DNA of 64,000 nucleotides from Halorutilus salinus. GTDB lineage: Archaea > Halobacteriota > Halobacteria > Halobacteriales > Halorutilaceae. A program made the position numbers and the translations under genes. Under the pieces are notes generated by a model. The model worked only from the letters and a program-made list of their open reading frames with translations. It ran no database searches and had not been told where the DNA came from. Position 1 is the first letter of the stretch; each line of letters opens with the position of its first letter. The stretch covers positions 186,001 through 250,000 of the forward strand of contig NZ_RKLV01000001.1 of assembly GCF_026242195.1 (NCBI RefSeq). The letters run 5' to 3'. Positions 55,684 through 63,641 of the stretch are shown in pieces.

Positions 55684-56412
55684 ATGGAAGCCCAACCCGT
55701 CGCCGAGAGCACCGAAGACCCCCGCTACACGTTCGACGACCTGAGCGTCGTTATGGGGACGTACAACGAGGAAGAGGCTATACGAGCGGTTCTGTCCGAT
55801 ATCGACCGTATCACCGACGGACGCGCGGAGGTCGTCTGCGTCGACGGTTCTTCGGACGCAACGCCCCAAATAGCGCGCGACAGAGGCGCGCACGTCGTTG
55901 AACAGGAGCCACAGGGCTACGGCGTCGCCGTCCGCGAGGCGCTCCTCACCCCGGATCGTCCCGTCGTAGTTACCACCGACTGCGACGACACGTACCCGAT
56001 GGAACGTCTACCCGACTTCCTCGAACTCATCAACGACGGCTACGATGTCGTCAGCGGCGACCGTGTCTCAGGTGGAGCGGACGCGATGCCCCCGCTAAAC
56101 GAGTTCGGGAACCGTCTCTTCGCGCTCACGGCGTCCACTCTCATGCTCCGCCGCGTCGGTGATACCACCACGGGGATGCGCGCGTACCGGCGCGAGGTCG
56201 TCGAGGACATCGAATGGACGGAGAACACGGGACTGTCCGCCGAACTCCTGATACGTCCGTTGATGCGCGGCTACGACGTTACGGAGGTGCCTATAGAGTA
56301 CGACGACCGTCTCGGGGAGACCAAGCTGGATCCGTTCGCGGGCGGAGCGGCGATAGGTAAGTCGGTTCTCAAGGTGCCTCTTCAGGAGCGGTGGCGACGG
56401 CTTCGGTCGTGA
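55684..56412 (+). CDS. Glycosyltransferase family 2 (dolichyl-phosphate hexose synthase-like)
   Basis: A 242-residue GT-A protein: SVVMGTYNEEEAIRAVLSDI, EVVCVDGSSDATPQIARDRG, GYGVAVREALL, the DxD-like TTDCDDTYPMERLPDF near residue 98, DVVSGDRVSGGADAMPPLNE, GDTTTGMRAYRREVVEDI and the C-terminal EYDDRLGETKLDPFAGG. This fits archaeal Dpm1/AglJ-like enzymes that load a sugar on dolichyl phosphate. Its end overlaps the convergent GT39 gene by 44 bp. Confidence 0.88.
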   Translation: MEAQPVAESTEDPRYTFDDLSVVMGTYNEEEAIRAVLSDIDRITDGRAEVVCVDGSSDATPQIARDRGAHVVEQEPQGYGVAVREALLTPDRPVVVTTDCDDTYPMERLPDFLELINDGYDVVSGDRVSGGADAMPPLNEFGNRLFALTASTLMLRRVGDTTTGMRAYRREVVEDIEWTENTGLSAELLIRPLMRGYDVTEVPIEYDDRLGETKLDPFAGGAAIGKSVLKVPLQERWRRLRS

Positions 56413-58339
56413 CCCCTCCGTCGACGACCGCCGCTTCGCCTCCGCAACGTCTGAACGAGTAGCATCTTTCGGTGTACGGCGGTGTAAGGACACGGACACC
56501 GTCGCCGTACACCTCGTAGCTCAACGCCTGTCTGTACCTGAACGAGTCGTACCTCTGTGTCACGCCGAGTTCGAGGACGGCTTCGCCGCTTTCGTCGACA
56601 TCGACCGCGCCCGCCCCGTCGAGAGCCACCGAGGTTTCGTTGACCCACCACTCGACGGTCGCGTTACCGCCCTCGGCGTCTACGGTCGTGTACGTCGTGT
56701 CCTCGTCGCCGCGAACCGTCGCAACGACCGAGGTCACGCCGTCGGGAACCGGGACGGTCGTCGTAAGACGTACGGCGCTACCTTCCACGATACGGAGGCG
56801 TTCGACCACGGGTTCGACCACCGAACCTCCTGTCGGTGCCCAGTCGCCCCTGTACGCGTACCTATAGAGGTCACGGTCGGGGTACGCGTCGACAACCTCG
56901 AAGTTTTCGTCCCCGCGGTCGAGAGCGTAAACGGTCGTCCCGTTCAGGTCGGCGTCGTTTCTCAGATACTGGAACGGATGGTTGAGCCAGTCGCCGTACG
57001 GCGTCGGCAGGAAGACGACGCCTTCGTACTCCCTCTCCTCGAAAGGCTCGTACGCCGTTTCGTAGCTCTCCGTCACGTCGAGGTTTTCGTCTATCTTGTC
57101 CGCCGTGTTCGCCGCCCCGACGCCCGCAAAGACGAGTGCGAGACCGAGGACGACGGCGATACCGGTGCGTCTGTCGAAACCCCCCGCCGTCTCGTAGACA
57201 GTGACGAGACCTGCGCCACCGAGGACGGACGCGGGCAGGAGAAGGTCGAAGTGGTAGTGCGTCCCGTACAGATATATCAGACCGTCCGCAGGGTCTGATA
57301 TGTCGGCGAGTATGTTCAGGTTGCCCCAGAAAAGGACGTTGCCGACGATCACCGATACGGCGACACCGACGAGCAGTATACCCTCGGTGCTCCTTCTGCG
57401 CGCGACGCGTAATACGCCGACGCCCGCGAGCGCCGCGCCGACGACGCCTCCGGGACCCCAGTCGACGATGAAACGGTAGACAACGTGCGCGTTCGCCTCC
57501 AGCGCGAGTTCGGGCGTGTAGTCACGCGAGTAGCCGAGTATCGCCCTCTCACCGAAGCCGACGCCGTCGTTCGCCGCAAACTCAAGATAAGGGAAGACCA
57601 AAGGATCGCCCGTCATGACCTCGTTGTAGGCGAGCGCGACGCCGACGAAGATGAGACCCAGCGCCGCTGTCGTCGAGTAGAGTGCGACCGTCTCGCGTTT
57701 CCTTTCGGACAGTACGACGTAGGCGGCGTGGACGACGAACGGCACGGCGAAGACGACCGCCGTGTACTGGCGCGAAAAGAAGGCGATACCCGCGCATACA
57801 CCGGCGACGGCGGCGTAACGTACGTCCCGTCTCCTCCACGCACGGAGGTACGCGAGAGCGAAGCCGAGGTTGAGCGCCGTCGTGGGTGCATACGAAAGGA
57901 AAAGCGACGACTGCACAACGAAAAGCGGCGAGAGCAGGAGTGCCAACGACGCGACGACACCAACACGTCTGTCGAACACCTCCGTGGCGACGGCGTAGAC
58001 GAGAAGGACGTTGACCACAGCGATAACGACGAGCGCGGCGCGGTACGAGTACAGCGCCTCGCCCAGCGCAAACAAGGCACCCGTTACGGGCGTGTACTTC
58101 GGATAGACTGCTCCGCCGTCGGCGACGAAGAACCAAGGGCGTACGGATTCGGTTAGCTCCCCCGTCTGTATACGTAGCTTCCCGTTTAGAAGCATATCCG
58201 CGTGCTGAAGGTAGACACCCTCGTCGTGGTTCGACGAGTGGTAGGGGAAGACGCGCGACGAGACGACCGCGACGATCAGACCCGCTGTCGCCGCTACGCT
58301 CATAACCGCGTACCGGAGACGTGACCTATCCAACCTCAT
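56369..58339 (-). CDS. Glycosyltransferase family 39-like integral membrane protein
   Basis: A 656-residue protein with about eleven helices in its first 420 residues and a soluble C-terminal domain. The first loop carries the acidic motif HSSNHDEGVYLQHADMLLNG and LSYAPTTALNLGFALAYLRA, typical of GT39/PMT-like enzymes that use lipid-linked sugars outside the membrane. The start overlaps the permease gene by 14 nt on the same strand. Confidence 0.82.
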   Translation of the reverse strand: MRLDRSRLRYAVMSVAATAGLIVAVVSSRVFPYHSSNHDEGVYLQHADMLLNGKLRIQTGELTESVRPWFFVADGGAVYPKYTPVTGALFALGEALYSYRAALVVIAVVNVLLVYAVATEVFDRRVGVVASLALLLSPLFVVQSSLFLSYAPTTALNLGFALAYLRAWRRRDVRYAAVAGVCAGIAFFSRQYTAVVFAVPFVVHAAYVVLSERKRETVALYSTTAALGLIFVGVALAYNEVMTGDPLVFPYLEFAANDGVGFGERAILGYSRDYTPELALEANAHVVYRFIVDWGPGGVVGAALAGVGVLRVARRRSTEGILLVGVAVSVIVGNVLFWGNLNILADISDPADGLIYLYGTHYHFDLLLPASVLGGAGLVTVYETAGGFDRRTGIAVVLGLALVFAGVGAANTADKIDENLDVTESYETAYEPFEEREYEGVVFLPTPYGDWLNHPFQYLRNDADLNGTTVYALDRGDENFEVVDAYPDRDLYRYAYRGDWAPTGGSVVEPVVERLRIVEGSAVRLTTTVPVPDGVTSVVATVRGDEDTTYTTVDAEGGNATVEWWVNETSVALDGAGAVDVDESGEAVLELGVTQRYDSFRYRQALSYEVYGDGVRVLTPPYTERCYSFRRCGGEAAVVDGGVTTEAVATAPEEAP

Positions 58340-59891
58340 ACTTCTCCATCGAGAGTATGACGAGCATCGACAGCCCCGATATGCCGACGAGTATCAGCGC
58401 CGGAACAGCCGCCTGCCCGAAGAAACCCTCCTCGTACGCCGACCAGACCTGTGTCACGAGCGTCTCGAACCCCGCGGGTCGTAGGAAAAGCGTCACGGGT
58501 AGCTCCTTCATCGTCGTAAGAAAGACGAGCGCCGCACCCGCTATGATACCGGGGGTGACGAGAGGTAGCATTACGCGCAGAAACGTCTTACGCGCCGAAC
58601 CGCCGAGCGTACGCGACGCCTCCGCGAGGCGCTCGTCGAACTGGACGAACGACGCCCTTGTTACTCCCACGGATTCGGGCAGGAAACGTACGAGGTACCC
58701 GAAGACGAGCAGGGGAACCGTCTGGTATAGCGGCGTCGGAGAGCCGAAGAAGACGAGCGCGAGACCGAGGACGACGCCAGGTAGGGCGTAGCCGAAGTAG
58801 ACCGCCTTCTCGGCGAGCCTTCCGATCCTCCCACCGCGTGCCGAGGTGTACGCGATGGGTATCGCCGCCACCGCCGCCGCAAACGCCGCGAGTCCTGCGA
58901 CGTATACCGAGTTGGAGACGATTCCGGCGCTGAAACCTCCGCCTGACGCGTACGATGCTTCGCCGCGGATGAGCCAGAGGAAAAGGACGCCGACGGGTAC
59001 GGCGAGTGCGAGAAGCGGAGGTACGAGACACGCACCGACAGCGGGCGTCTTCCAGCTACCGAGTTCCACGACCGACTCGCCACCTCCCGAAACACCGCTA
59101 CCGCGTGATTCCGTTCTGCCGCGTAGAGCCGTCTCAGCCACCAGAACGACGGCGGCAAGAGCGACGAGCTGTAAAGAAAGAAGCGCGGCGGAGTCGGGAC
59201 TCCACGTGTTGTAGTTGACGTAGATTACGCGTGTGTAAACGTCGAAACGCATTATCGCGGGTGTGCCGAAGTCGGACAGCGCATAAAGGGCGACGAGCAG
59301 GGAACCCGCTCCCACAGCGGGCTTTACCTGAGGCAGAACCACACGACGGAAGACGGAGCCGCGTTTGCTGTTGAGCGTCCGCGCCGCCTCGACGACCGAC
59401 GGGTTTACCGAGCGCAGAGCCGCGCGCGTGGTTATGAAGACGTACGGGTACGTGTACAGGGTGATGACGAGCGCCGCACCCGTCAGACCGTAGATTTCGG
59501 GGAGCGACTCGACGCCGTAAGGTTCGAGAACCGACTGTAGCTCACCGCGTGGACCGAACGCGGTCACGAAGCCGAATGCCCCTATGTAGCTCGGTATTAC
59601 GAGAGGGAGAGCGACGAGCACGGTAAGAAGGCGTCGGAAAGGGATATCCGTAAACGTCGTTACGTACGCGAGCGGCACGGATATGACGATCGACGCAACC
59701 GTAACGACGCCGACCAGAAGGACTGTGTTACCGAAGACGCGCAGGTTCTCGGCGCGGAGAAGAAGCTCGGTAGCCCCTTCGACGGCGACGGCGCGCCGTA
59801 TGACCCAGTAGAGAGGGAACAGGACGAGGAGAACCACCGCGATACTCGCGGCGGTCGGAAGACGGCTGGAGAGGCGTCCTGTTTCTTGCAC
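58326..59891 (-). CDS. Iron-type ABC transporter permease
   Basis: A 521-residue permease with two fused domains, as in FbpB/ThiP. Both EAA loops are visible: VVEAARTLNSKRGSVFRRVV and LAEASRTLGGSARKTFLRVM. The first helix set includes PLYWVIRRAV and PLVIPSYIGAFGFVTAFGPR. It starts one base after the substrate-binding protein's stop. No ATPase gene follows. Confidence 0.9.
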   Translation of the reverse strand: MQETGRLSSRLPTAASIAVVLLVLFPLYWVIRRAVAVEGATELLLRAENLRVFGNTVLLVGVVTVASIVISVPLAYVTTFTDIPFRRLLTVLVALPLVIPSYIGAFGFVTAFGPRGELQSVLEPYGVESLPEIYGLTGAALVITLYTYPYVFITTRAALRSVNPSVVEAARTLNSKRGSVFRRVVLPQVKPAVGAGSLLVALYALSDFGTPAIMRFDVYTRVIYVNYNTWSPDSAALLSLQLVALAAVVLVAETALRGRTESRGSGVSGGGESVVELGSWKTPAVGACLVPPLLALAVPVGVLFLWLIRGEASYASGGGFSAGIVSNSVYVAGLAAFAAAVAAIPIAYTSARGGRIGRLAEKAVYFGYALPGVVLGLALVFFGSPTPLYQTVPLLVFGYLVRFLPESVGVTRASFVQFDERLAEASRTLGGSARKTFLRVMLPLVTPGIIAGAALVFLTTMKELPVTLFLRPAGFETLVTQVWSAYEEGFFGQAAVPALILVGISGLSMLVILSMEKYEVG

Positions 59892-59892
59892 C

Positions 59893-61026
59893 TTACAGTA
59901 TACCGACGTCGCGCATTAATTCAAGTGTCGGTTCTATATCGGAGAGACGTGTCAGGTCGAGATCAGGCGGGTTTAGCTGGTCTATCGTAGGTAGGTTTCC
60001 GAGAGGGTTGACGCCCGGTATAAGGGGATACTCCCCGGTCCGTACGGCGAAGTACTCCTGTGCCTCCGCCGAGAGTAGATGGCGCACGAAGTTTGCGGCG
60101 AGTTCCTCGTCGCTCGCCGTGTCCATCACGGTCGCGCCCGCAACGTTGAACAGCGAACCCGCGTCGCCGTCGGTGAACGCGGTTCCGAGCGAAGCGCCCG
60201 GGTTCCCCGAAAGTATACGCTGTATGTAGTAGTGGTTGGCGAACCCCGCGACTATCTCCCCGTCACCGACAGCGCTCGCTATCACCTGTTCGTTCGGGTA
60301 CTCGCTCACGCCGCTCTCAACCATACCTTCGAGCCACGCGCGTGTCTCCTCCTCGCCGTTGAGTATACGCATCGCCGTCACGAAGTCCTGGAACGAGCCG
60401 TACGTCGGTGCCCATCCCATCGCACCGTCGAAACGGTCGTCGTCGGGGAAAGCGAAGATATCGTCGGGGACGTCGCTTTCGTCGAACTCCTCCGTGTTGT
60501 ACGGTATGGTGCGCGCGCGCCCTGAGGTACCGACCCATTCGCCGTCGGGGTCGCGGAACTCGTCGCGTACGAGTTCGAGAACACCGTCGGGAAGCGGTAC
60601 GGTTCTACCGGCTTCGGCGAGCGAACCGAGAGCGCCGACGTTGACCGTGTAGAAGACGTCCGCGGGGCTGTTCGACCCTTCGACGTTTATCTGGTTGGCG
60701 AGGTCGGCGGAGCCACCGTAAACAGGCTCTATCTCAAAGCCGTCGTACGTCGATTCGAGGAACGCGAACAGGTCACCGACGAGGGGCTGACCACGCCCCG
60801 AGTAGACCGTGAGAGTCCCTTCGAGGTCGGGCATATCGTCGACGGAAGTCCCTTCGGGTGCGGGACGGTCGGAGCCGGGTCCCGAACCTATGAAGCCGCC
60901 TATGCTCGGCACATCGCCGGTTTCGTTTCCGCCGTTGCTTAGCGGTCCTATGCACCCCGTGGCTCCCGCCGCCCCTGCCACACCCGCGTATTTGAGAAGA
61001 CGCCGTCGGTTGATCTTGTCGTCCAT
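59893..61026 (-). CDS. Iron(III)-type ABC substrate-binding lipoprotein
   Basis: A 377-residue Tat lipoprotein (NRRRLLKYAGVAGAAGATGC with lipidated Cys25). The mature part fits the Fe(III)-binding family: GTLTVYSGRGQPLVGDLFAF, YGGSADLANQINVEG, SPADVFYTVNVGALGSLAEA, GRARTIPYNTEEFDESDVP, FANHYYIQRILSGN and HLLSAEAQEYFAVRTGEYPL. The tyrosines in NHYY resemble iron-binding tyrosines. Iron box 3 lies just upstream. Confidence 0.9.
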   Translation of the reverse strand: MDDKINRRRLLKYAGVAGAAGATGCIGPLSNGGNETGDVPSIGGFIGSGPGSDRPAPEGTSVDDMPDLEGTLTVYSGRGQPLVGDLFAFLESTYDGFEIEPVYGGSADLANQINVEGSNSPADVFYTVNVGALGSLAEAGRTVPLPDGVLELVRDEFRDPDGEWVGTSGRARTIPYNTEEFDESDVPDDIFAFPDDDRFDGAMGWAPTYGSFQDFVTAMRILNGEEETRAWLEGMVESGVSEYPNEQVIASAVGDGEIVAGFANHYYIQRILSGNPGASLGTAFTDGDAGSLFNVAGATVMDTASDEELAANFVRHLLSAEAQEYFAVRTGEYPLIPGVNPLGNLPTIDQLNPPDLDLTRLSDIEPTLELMRDVGIL

Positions 61027-61046
61027 GGCTTACCATACCAGATTTG

Positions 61047-61060
61047 TTAGGTAAACCTAA
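61047..61060. promoter_or_regulatory. Iron box 3 (TTAGGTAAACCTAA)
   Basis: TTAGG-N4-CCTAA with exact arms, 21-34 bp upstream of the iron-type substrate-binding gene, where a TATA box should be, so a bound repressor would block transcription. Confidence 0.7.
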
Positions 61061-61072
61061 AACTTGTCCTTT

Positions 61073-62230
61073 TCAGTCGTCCGCCACTGCGCGTTCCTCG
61101 ACGGGGGAGAGGGCGTCGAGACAGTCGAGGTAGTCGTGCGTCATCTCCCCCACGTGGTTGAGGAACGCACCGTTGTTGTACTCCTCCCAGTCGCCCGATA
61201 CGAGACGGTCGGCAACGTCGCGTGCCACGTCGGCGTACGTCGATGCGTCCTCGCCCGCACCGTCGACTATCTCCCAGAAATGCTCGTTGAGTTCGAGTCC
61301 CGCAACCTCGTTCGTCAGGTCGTCGAATGTCGAACGCGGAGCCTTGTTGTGTTCGCACAGGGGCGCGCCGTTGTAGACGCGTCTTCCGAGAACGTCGCAC
61401 GCGCGTTTGAGAACGACGCCGCTCCATATGTCGTCGAACCTGCCGACGTCCCATTTGTTGTCGTCCATAGGCATCTGGTAGAACGCGGGTACCACCTCCC
61501 TGCGGAACGCGAGGTTCATGGAGCAGACGGTGAGGTAGTTACCCCGCCCGGCGACGAAGTCGCGGTCGAAGTCGTCGGCGGTCGTACGCGTCTGCGCCTG
61601 TCCGTTCAGGTCGCCGTCCATCAGTATACGTACGGCGTCGAGGTCGGGAACGTTTGTCCAGAGACCCTGTGAAGCCACCACGTCGCCGCGCTCGACACGC
61701 GTTTCGTCCGTCTCGATCCTCTCGTCCATCGCCGAGTACGGGTAGCCGCGTGGGTACAGGTCGTCGTACCCCTGATACAGGACGTTGACCCAGCTCTCGT
61801 CCGACGAAACCTCCTCGATACCGCCTTCGTAACCGAGGTTACGCAGATGCGTACCGAAGTAGTCGGTACCGTCGTGCGGCAGTGTGTCGTCGTCTATGAA
61901 GACGCCGTAGTCGTGCCCCTTCGCCCAGATGTAGAGCAAGCCGAACGTCGTCTCCGCATGACTCGCCGCCGGAACGACGTCGGAGTACTCGTCCACGCCG
62001 TTCTCCTCGTACCAGATCTCACGCGCCGTCCCGTCGAAGACGCGTCCATCAACGCCGAGTTCGCGGAGCATCGACCGCATCTCCTCCGTCTCACAGAAGT
62101 CCTCCGTGACCAGAACGAACTCGGCGCGCCCAAGGTCGAAGCCGTGTTCGCGCGCGTTCTCGACGTAGTCGCGCACGCATTCGTACTCGCGTATAGTCGG
62201 GACGACGACGCATACGTCTTTGCTCGTCAT
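61073..62230 (-). CDS. Reversibly-glycosylated-polypeptide-like protein (alpha-1,4-glucan-protein synthase family)
   Basis: A 385-residue soluble protein with VCVVVPTIREYECVRDYVEN, a DDD motif in YGVFIDDDTLPHDGTDYFG near residue 113, WVNVLYQGYDDLYPRGYPYS, GLWTNVPDLDAV, NYLTVCSMNLAFRREVVPAF and RFDDIWSGVVLKRACDVLGR. These match the plant RGP/UDP-arabinopyranose mutase family, also found in haloarchaea. It may interconvert or transfer nucleotide sugars. It is placed between a sugar epimerase and the iron transport genes, with iron box 4 before its start. Confidence 0.8.
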   Translation of the reverse strand: MTSKDVCVVVPTIREYECVRDYVENAREHGFDLGRAEFVLVTEDFCETEEMRSMLRELGVDGRVFDGTAREIWYEENGVDEYSDVVPAASHAETTFGLLYIWAKGHDYGVFIDDDTLPHDGTDYFGTHLRNLGYEGGIEEVSSDESWVNVLYQGYDDLYPRGYPYSAMDERIETDETRVERGDVVASQGLWTNVPDLDAVRILMDGDLNGQAQTRTTADDFDRDFVAGRGNYLTVCSMNLAFRREVVPAFYQMPMDDNKWDVGRFDDIWSGVVLKRACDVLGRRVYNGAPLCEHNKAPRSTFDDLTNEVAGLELNEHFWEIVDGAGEDASTYADVARDVADRLVSGDWEEYNNGAFLNHVGEMTHDYLDCLDALSPVEERAVADD

Positions 62231-62241
62231 GCGACGACCTT

Positions 62242-62255
62242 TTAGGGCTACCTAA
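62242..62255. promoter_or_regulatory. Iron box 4 (TTAGGGCTACCTAA)
   Basis: Exact TTAGG-N4-CCTAA in the 31-bp gap between the epimerase stop and the RGP-like gene start, 12-25 bp before that start. It is the exact reverse complement of box 5. Confidence 0.7.
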
Positions 62256-62261
62256 ATGTAA

Positions 62262-63188
62262 CTACCGTTTTCCCGTAACCTCCTCCGCGGCGCGCCGTAC
62301 GCTGTCCTCGCTGTCGTGCGACGGCTCCCACCCCGTCGCGCACAGACGCGACACGTCGAGACGCATACGAGGAACGTCGCCCTTCCATCCGCGTTCACCG
62401 CCCGTGTACTCGAACTCGGGTTCGGCATCCACCGTATCCGCGACGACCTCGGCGATACGCGTCACCGAGACGGTGTCTTGCGTTCCTATGTTGTAGAACG
62501 TCTCATCGCACGCGTCGCTCTCGACGACGTGTACCATACCGTCGACGCAGTCGGTGACATGCGTGTACGACTTGCGTTGTCTGCCGTTGCCGAGTATTTC
62601 GAGCGTCGACGGATCGTCGTTCAGTTTGCGCACGAAGTCGGGTACGACACCGTGTCCGCGCCCTCCGACGACGTTCGCAAACCTGTAGACGTACGTCTCT
62701 AAGCCGAACGTACCCTCGTACGCGGTGCATAGACCTTCGCCCGCGAGCTTCGACGCGCCGTAGAGCGATATGGGTTCGAGCGGTCCGTACGTCTCAGGTG
62801 TCGGCGTCGGTGCCTCGCCGTAGACTGTCGACGACGACGCGAAGGCAAAGACGTCCACGTCCGCGTCGCGCACGGCGTCGAGGACGACGTTGGTAGCCTC
62901 GGCGTTCTGTTCCATATGTACGCGCGTCTCCTCGGCACCCGAACGCACGTCAGGGTTGGCGGCGAGATGGAAGACGGCGTCCGCACCGTCGAAGGCGTCG
63001 TGTACGGCGTCGTAGTCGAGGATATCCGAGACGTGTAACGAAGCGCCTTCGGGGACGTAACCGCAGTCTCCGGCGCTCAGGTCGTCCACGACACGTACCT
63101 CGTTCCTGTCTATGAGCGTCTCGACGAGTCTGCCGCCGATGAACCCCGCGCCGCCTGTGACGGCGACCGTCTTACCCGACAGTTCCAT
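62262..63188 (-). CDS. NAD-dependent nucleotide-sugar epimerase (GalE-like)
   Basis: A 308-residue extended short-chain dehydrogenase: VTGGAGFIGGRLVETLIDRN, DILDYDAVHDAFDGADAVFH, LAANPDVRSG, ASSSTVYGEAPTPTPE and the catalytic YGASK near residue 143, then VYRFANVVGGRGHGVVPDF. It resembles UDP-glucose/galactose 4-epimerases and could feed the neighbouring RGP-like enzyme and glycosyltransferases. The exact sugar is unknown. Confidence 0.88.
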   Translation of the reverse strand: MELSGKTVAVTGGAGFIGGRLVETLIDRNEVRVVDDLSAGDCGYVPEGASLHVSDILDYDAVHDAFDGADAVFHLAANPDVRSGAEETRVHMEQNAEATNVVLDAVRDADVDVFAFASSSTVYGEAPTPTPETYGPLEPISLYGASKLAGEGLCTAYEGTFGLETYVYRFANVVGGRGHGVVPDFVRKLNDDPSTLEILGNGRQRKSYTHVTDCVDGMVHVVESDACDETFYNIGTQDTVSVTRIAEVVADTVDAEPEFEYTGGERGWKGDVPRMRLDVSRLCATGWEPSHDSEDSVRRAAEEVTGKR

Positions 63189-63325
63189 ACCGCAGAGCGC
63201 CGTTCCGCGCCTAAGTAGCTTCCTGAATACGTCGGGGCGATACCGAACCGTTCGCGTGGATGACGGTAGACGAACCTGTTCGGGGAAAGAGTGAATACTC
63301 CGCGTGGAAAAGGTAGCAACGTAGT

Positions 63326-63339
63326 TTAGGTAGCCCTAA
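63326..63339. promoter_or_regulatory. Iron box 5 (TTAGGTAGCCCTAA)
   Basis: Exact TTAGG-N4-CCTAA ending 2 bp before the ATG at 63342, so it would cover the start site of a leaderless transcript. Confidence 0.65.
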
Positions 63340-63341
63340 AA

Positions 63342-63602
63342 ATGATACGCGAACATCTTCACGAACTGTGGCACGGTATCGATACGAGACCGACGAAGGT
63401 TCGTCTGGGAATCGCTGTCTTCACCATCGCTTCCCTACCCGTCTTGGGAACCCTCTCACGAACCGTCGGCGGGGCGTTCAGTCTCGGCGGTTTGACAGTT
63501 CCGTTGCTCGTCGTCGCGCATGTCCCCGCGCTGATCGCCGCTCTCGCGCTGTGGTCGGTAGCCAGCGACACGCTCGTACTGAACGGCTGGACGAGGAGGT
63601 GA
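63342..63602 (+). CDS. Small membrane protein behind an iron box, unknown function
   Basis: An 86-residue protein with two predicted helices (VRLGIAVFTIASLPVLGTL and LTVPLLVVAHVPALIAALAL). The N-terminus has two histidines and a tryptophan (REHLHELWHGID) that could bind a metal. No family was recognised. It stands alone, with iron box 5 immediately before the ATG. Confidence 0.6.
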   Translation: MIREHLHELWHGIDTRPTKVRLGIAVFTIASLPVLGTLSRTVGGAFSLGGLTVPLLVVAHVPALIAALALWSVASDTLVLNGWTRR

Positions 63603-63641
63603 GTCCCGCGCCGGTACTGTATCTCGGTTGGACGACGGTTC

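Noticed and set aside
57485-58156. 223-codon plus-strand open frame opposite the GT39 gene
   Set aside because: Arg/Glu-rich shadow of the membrane protein gene with no homology features.
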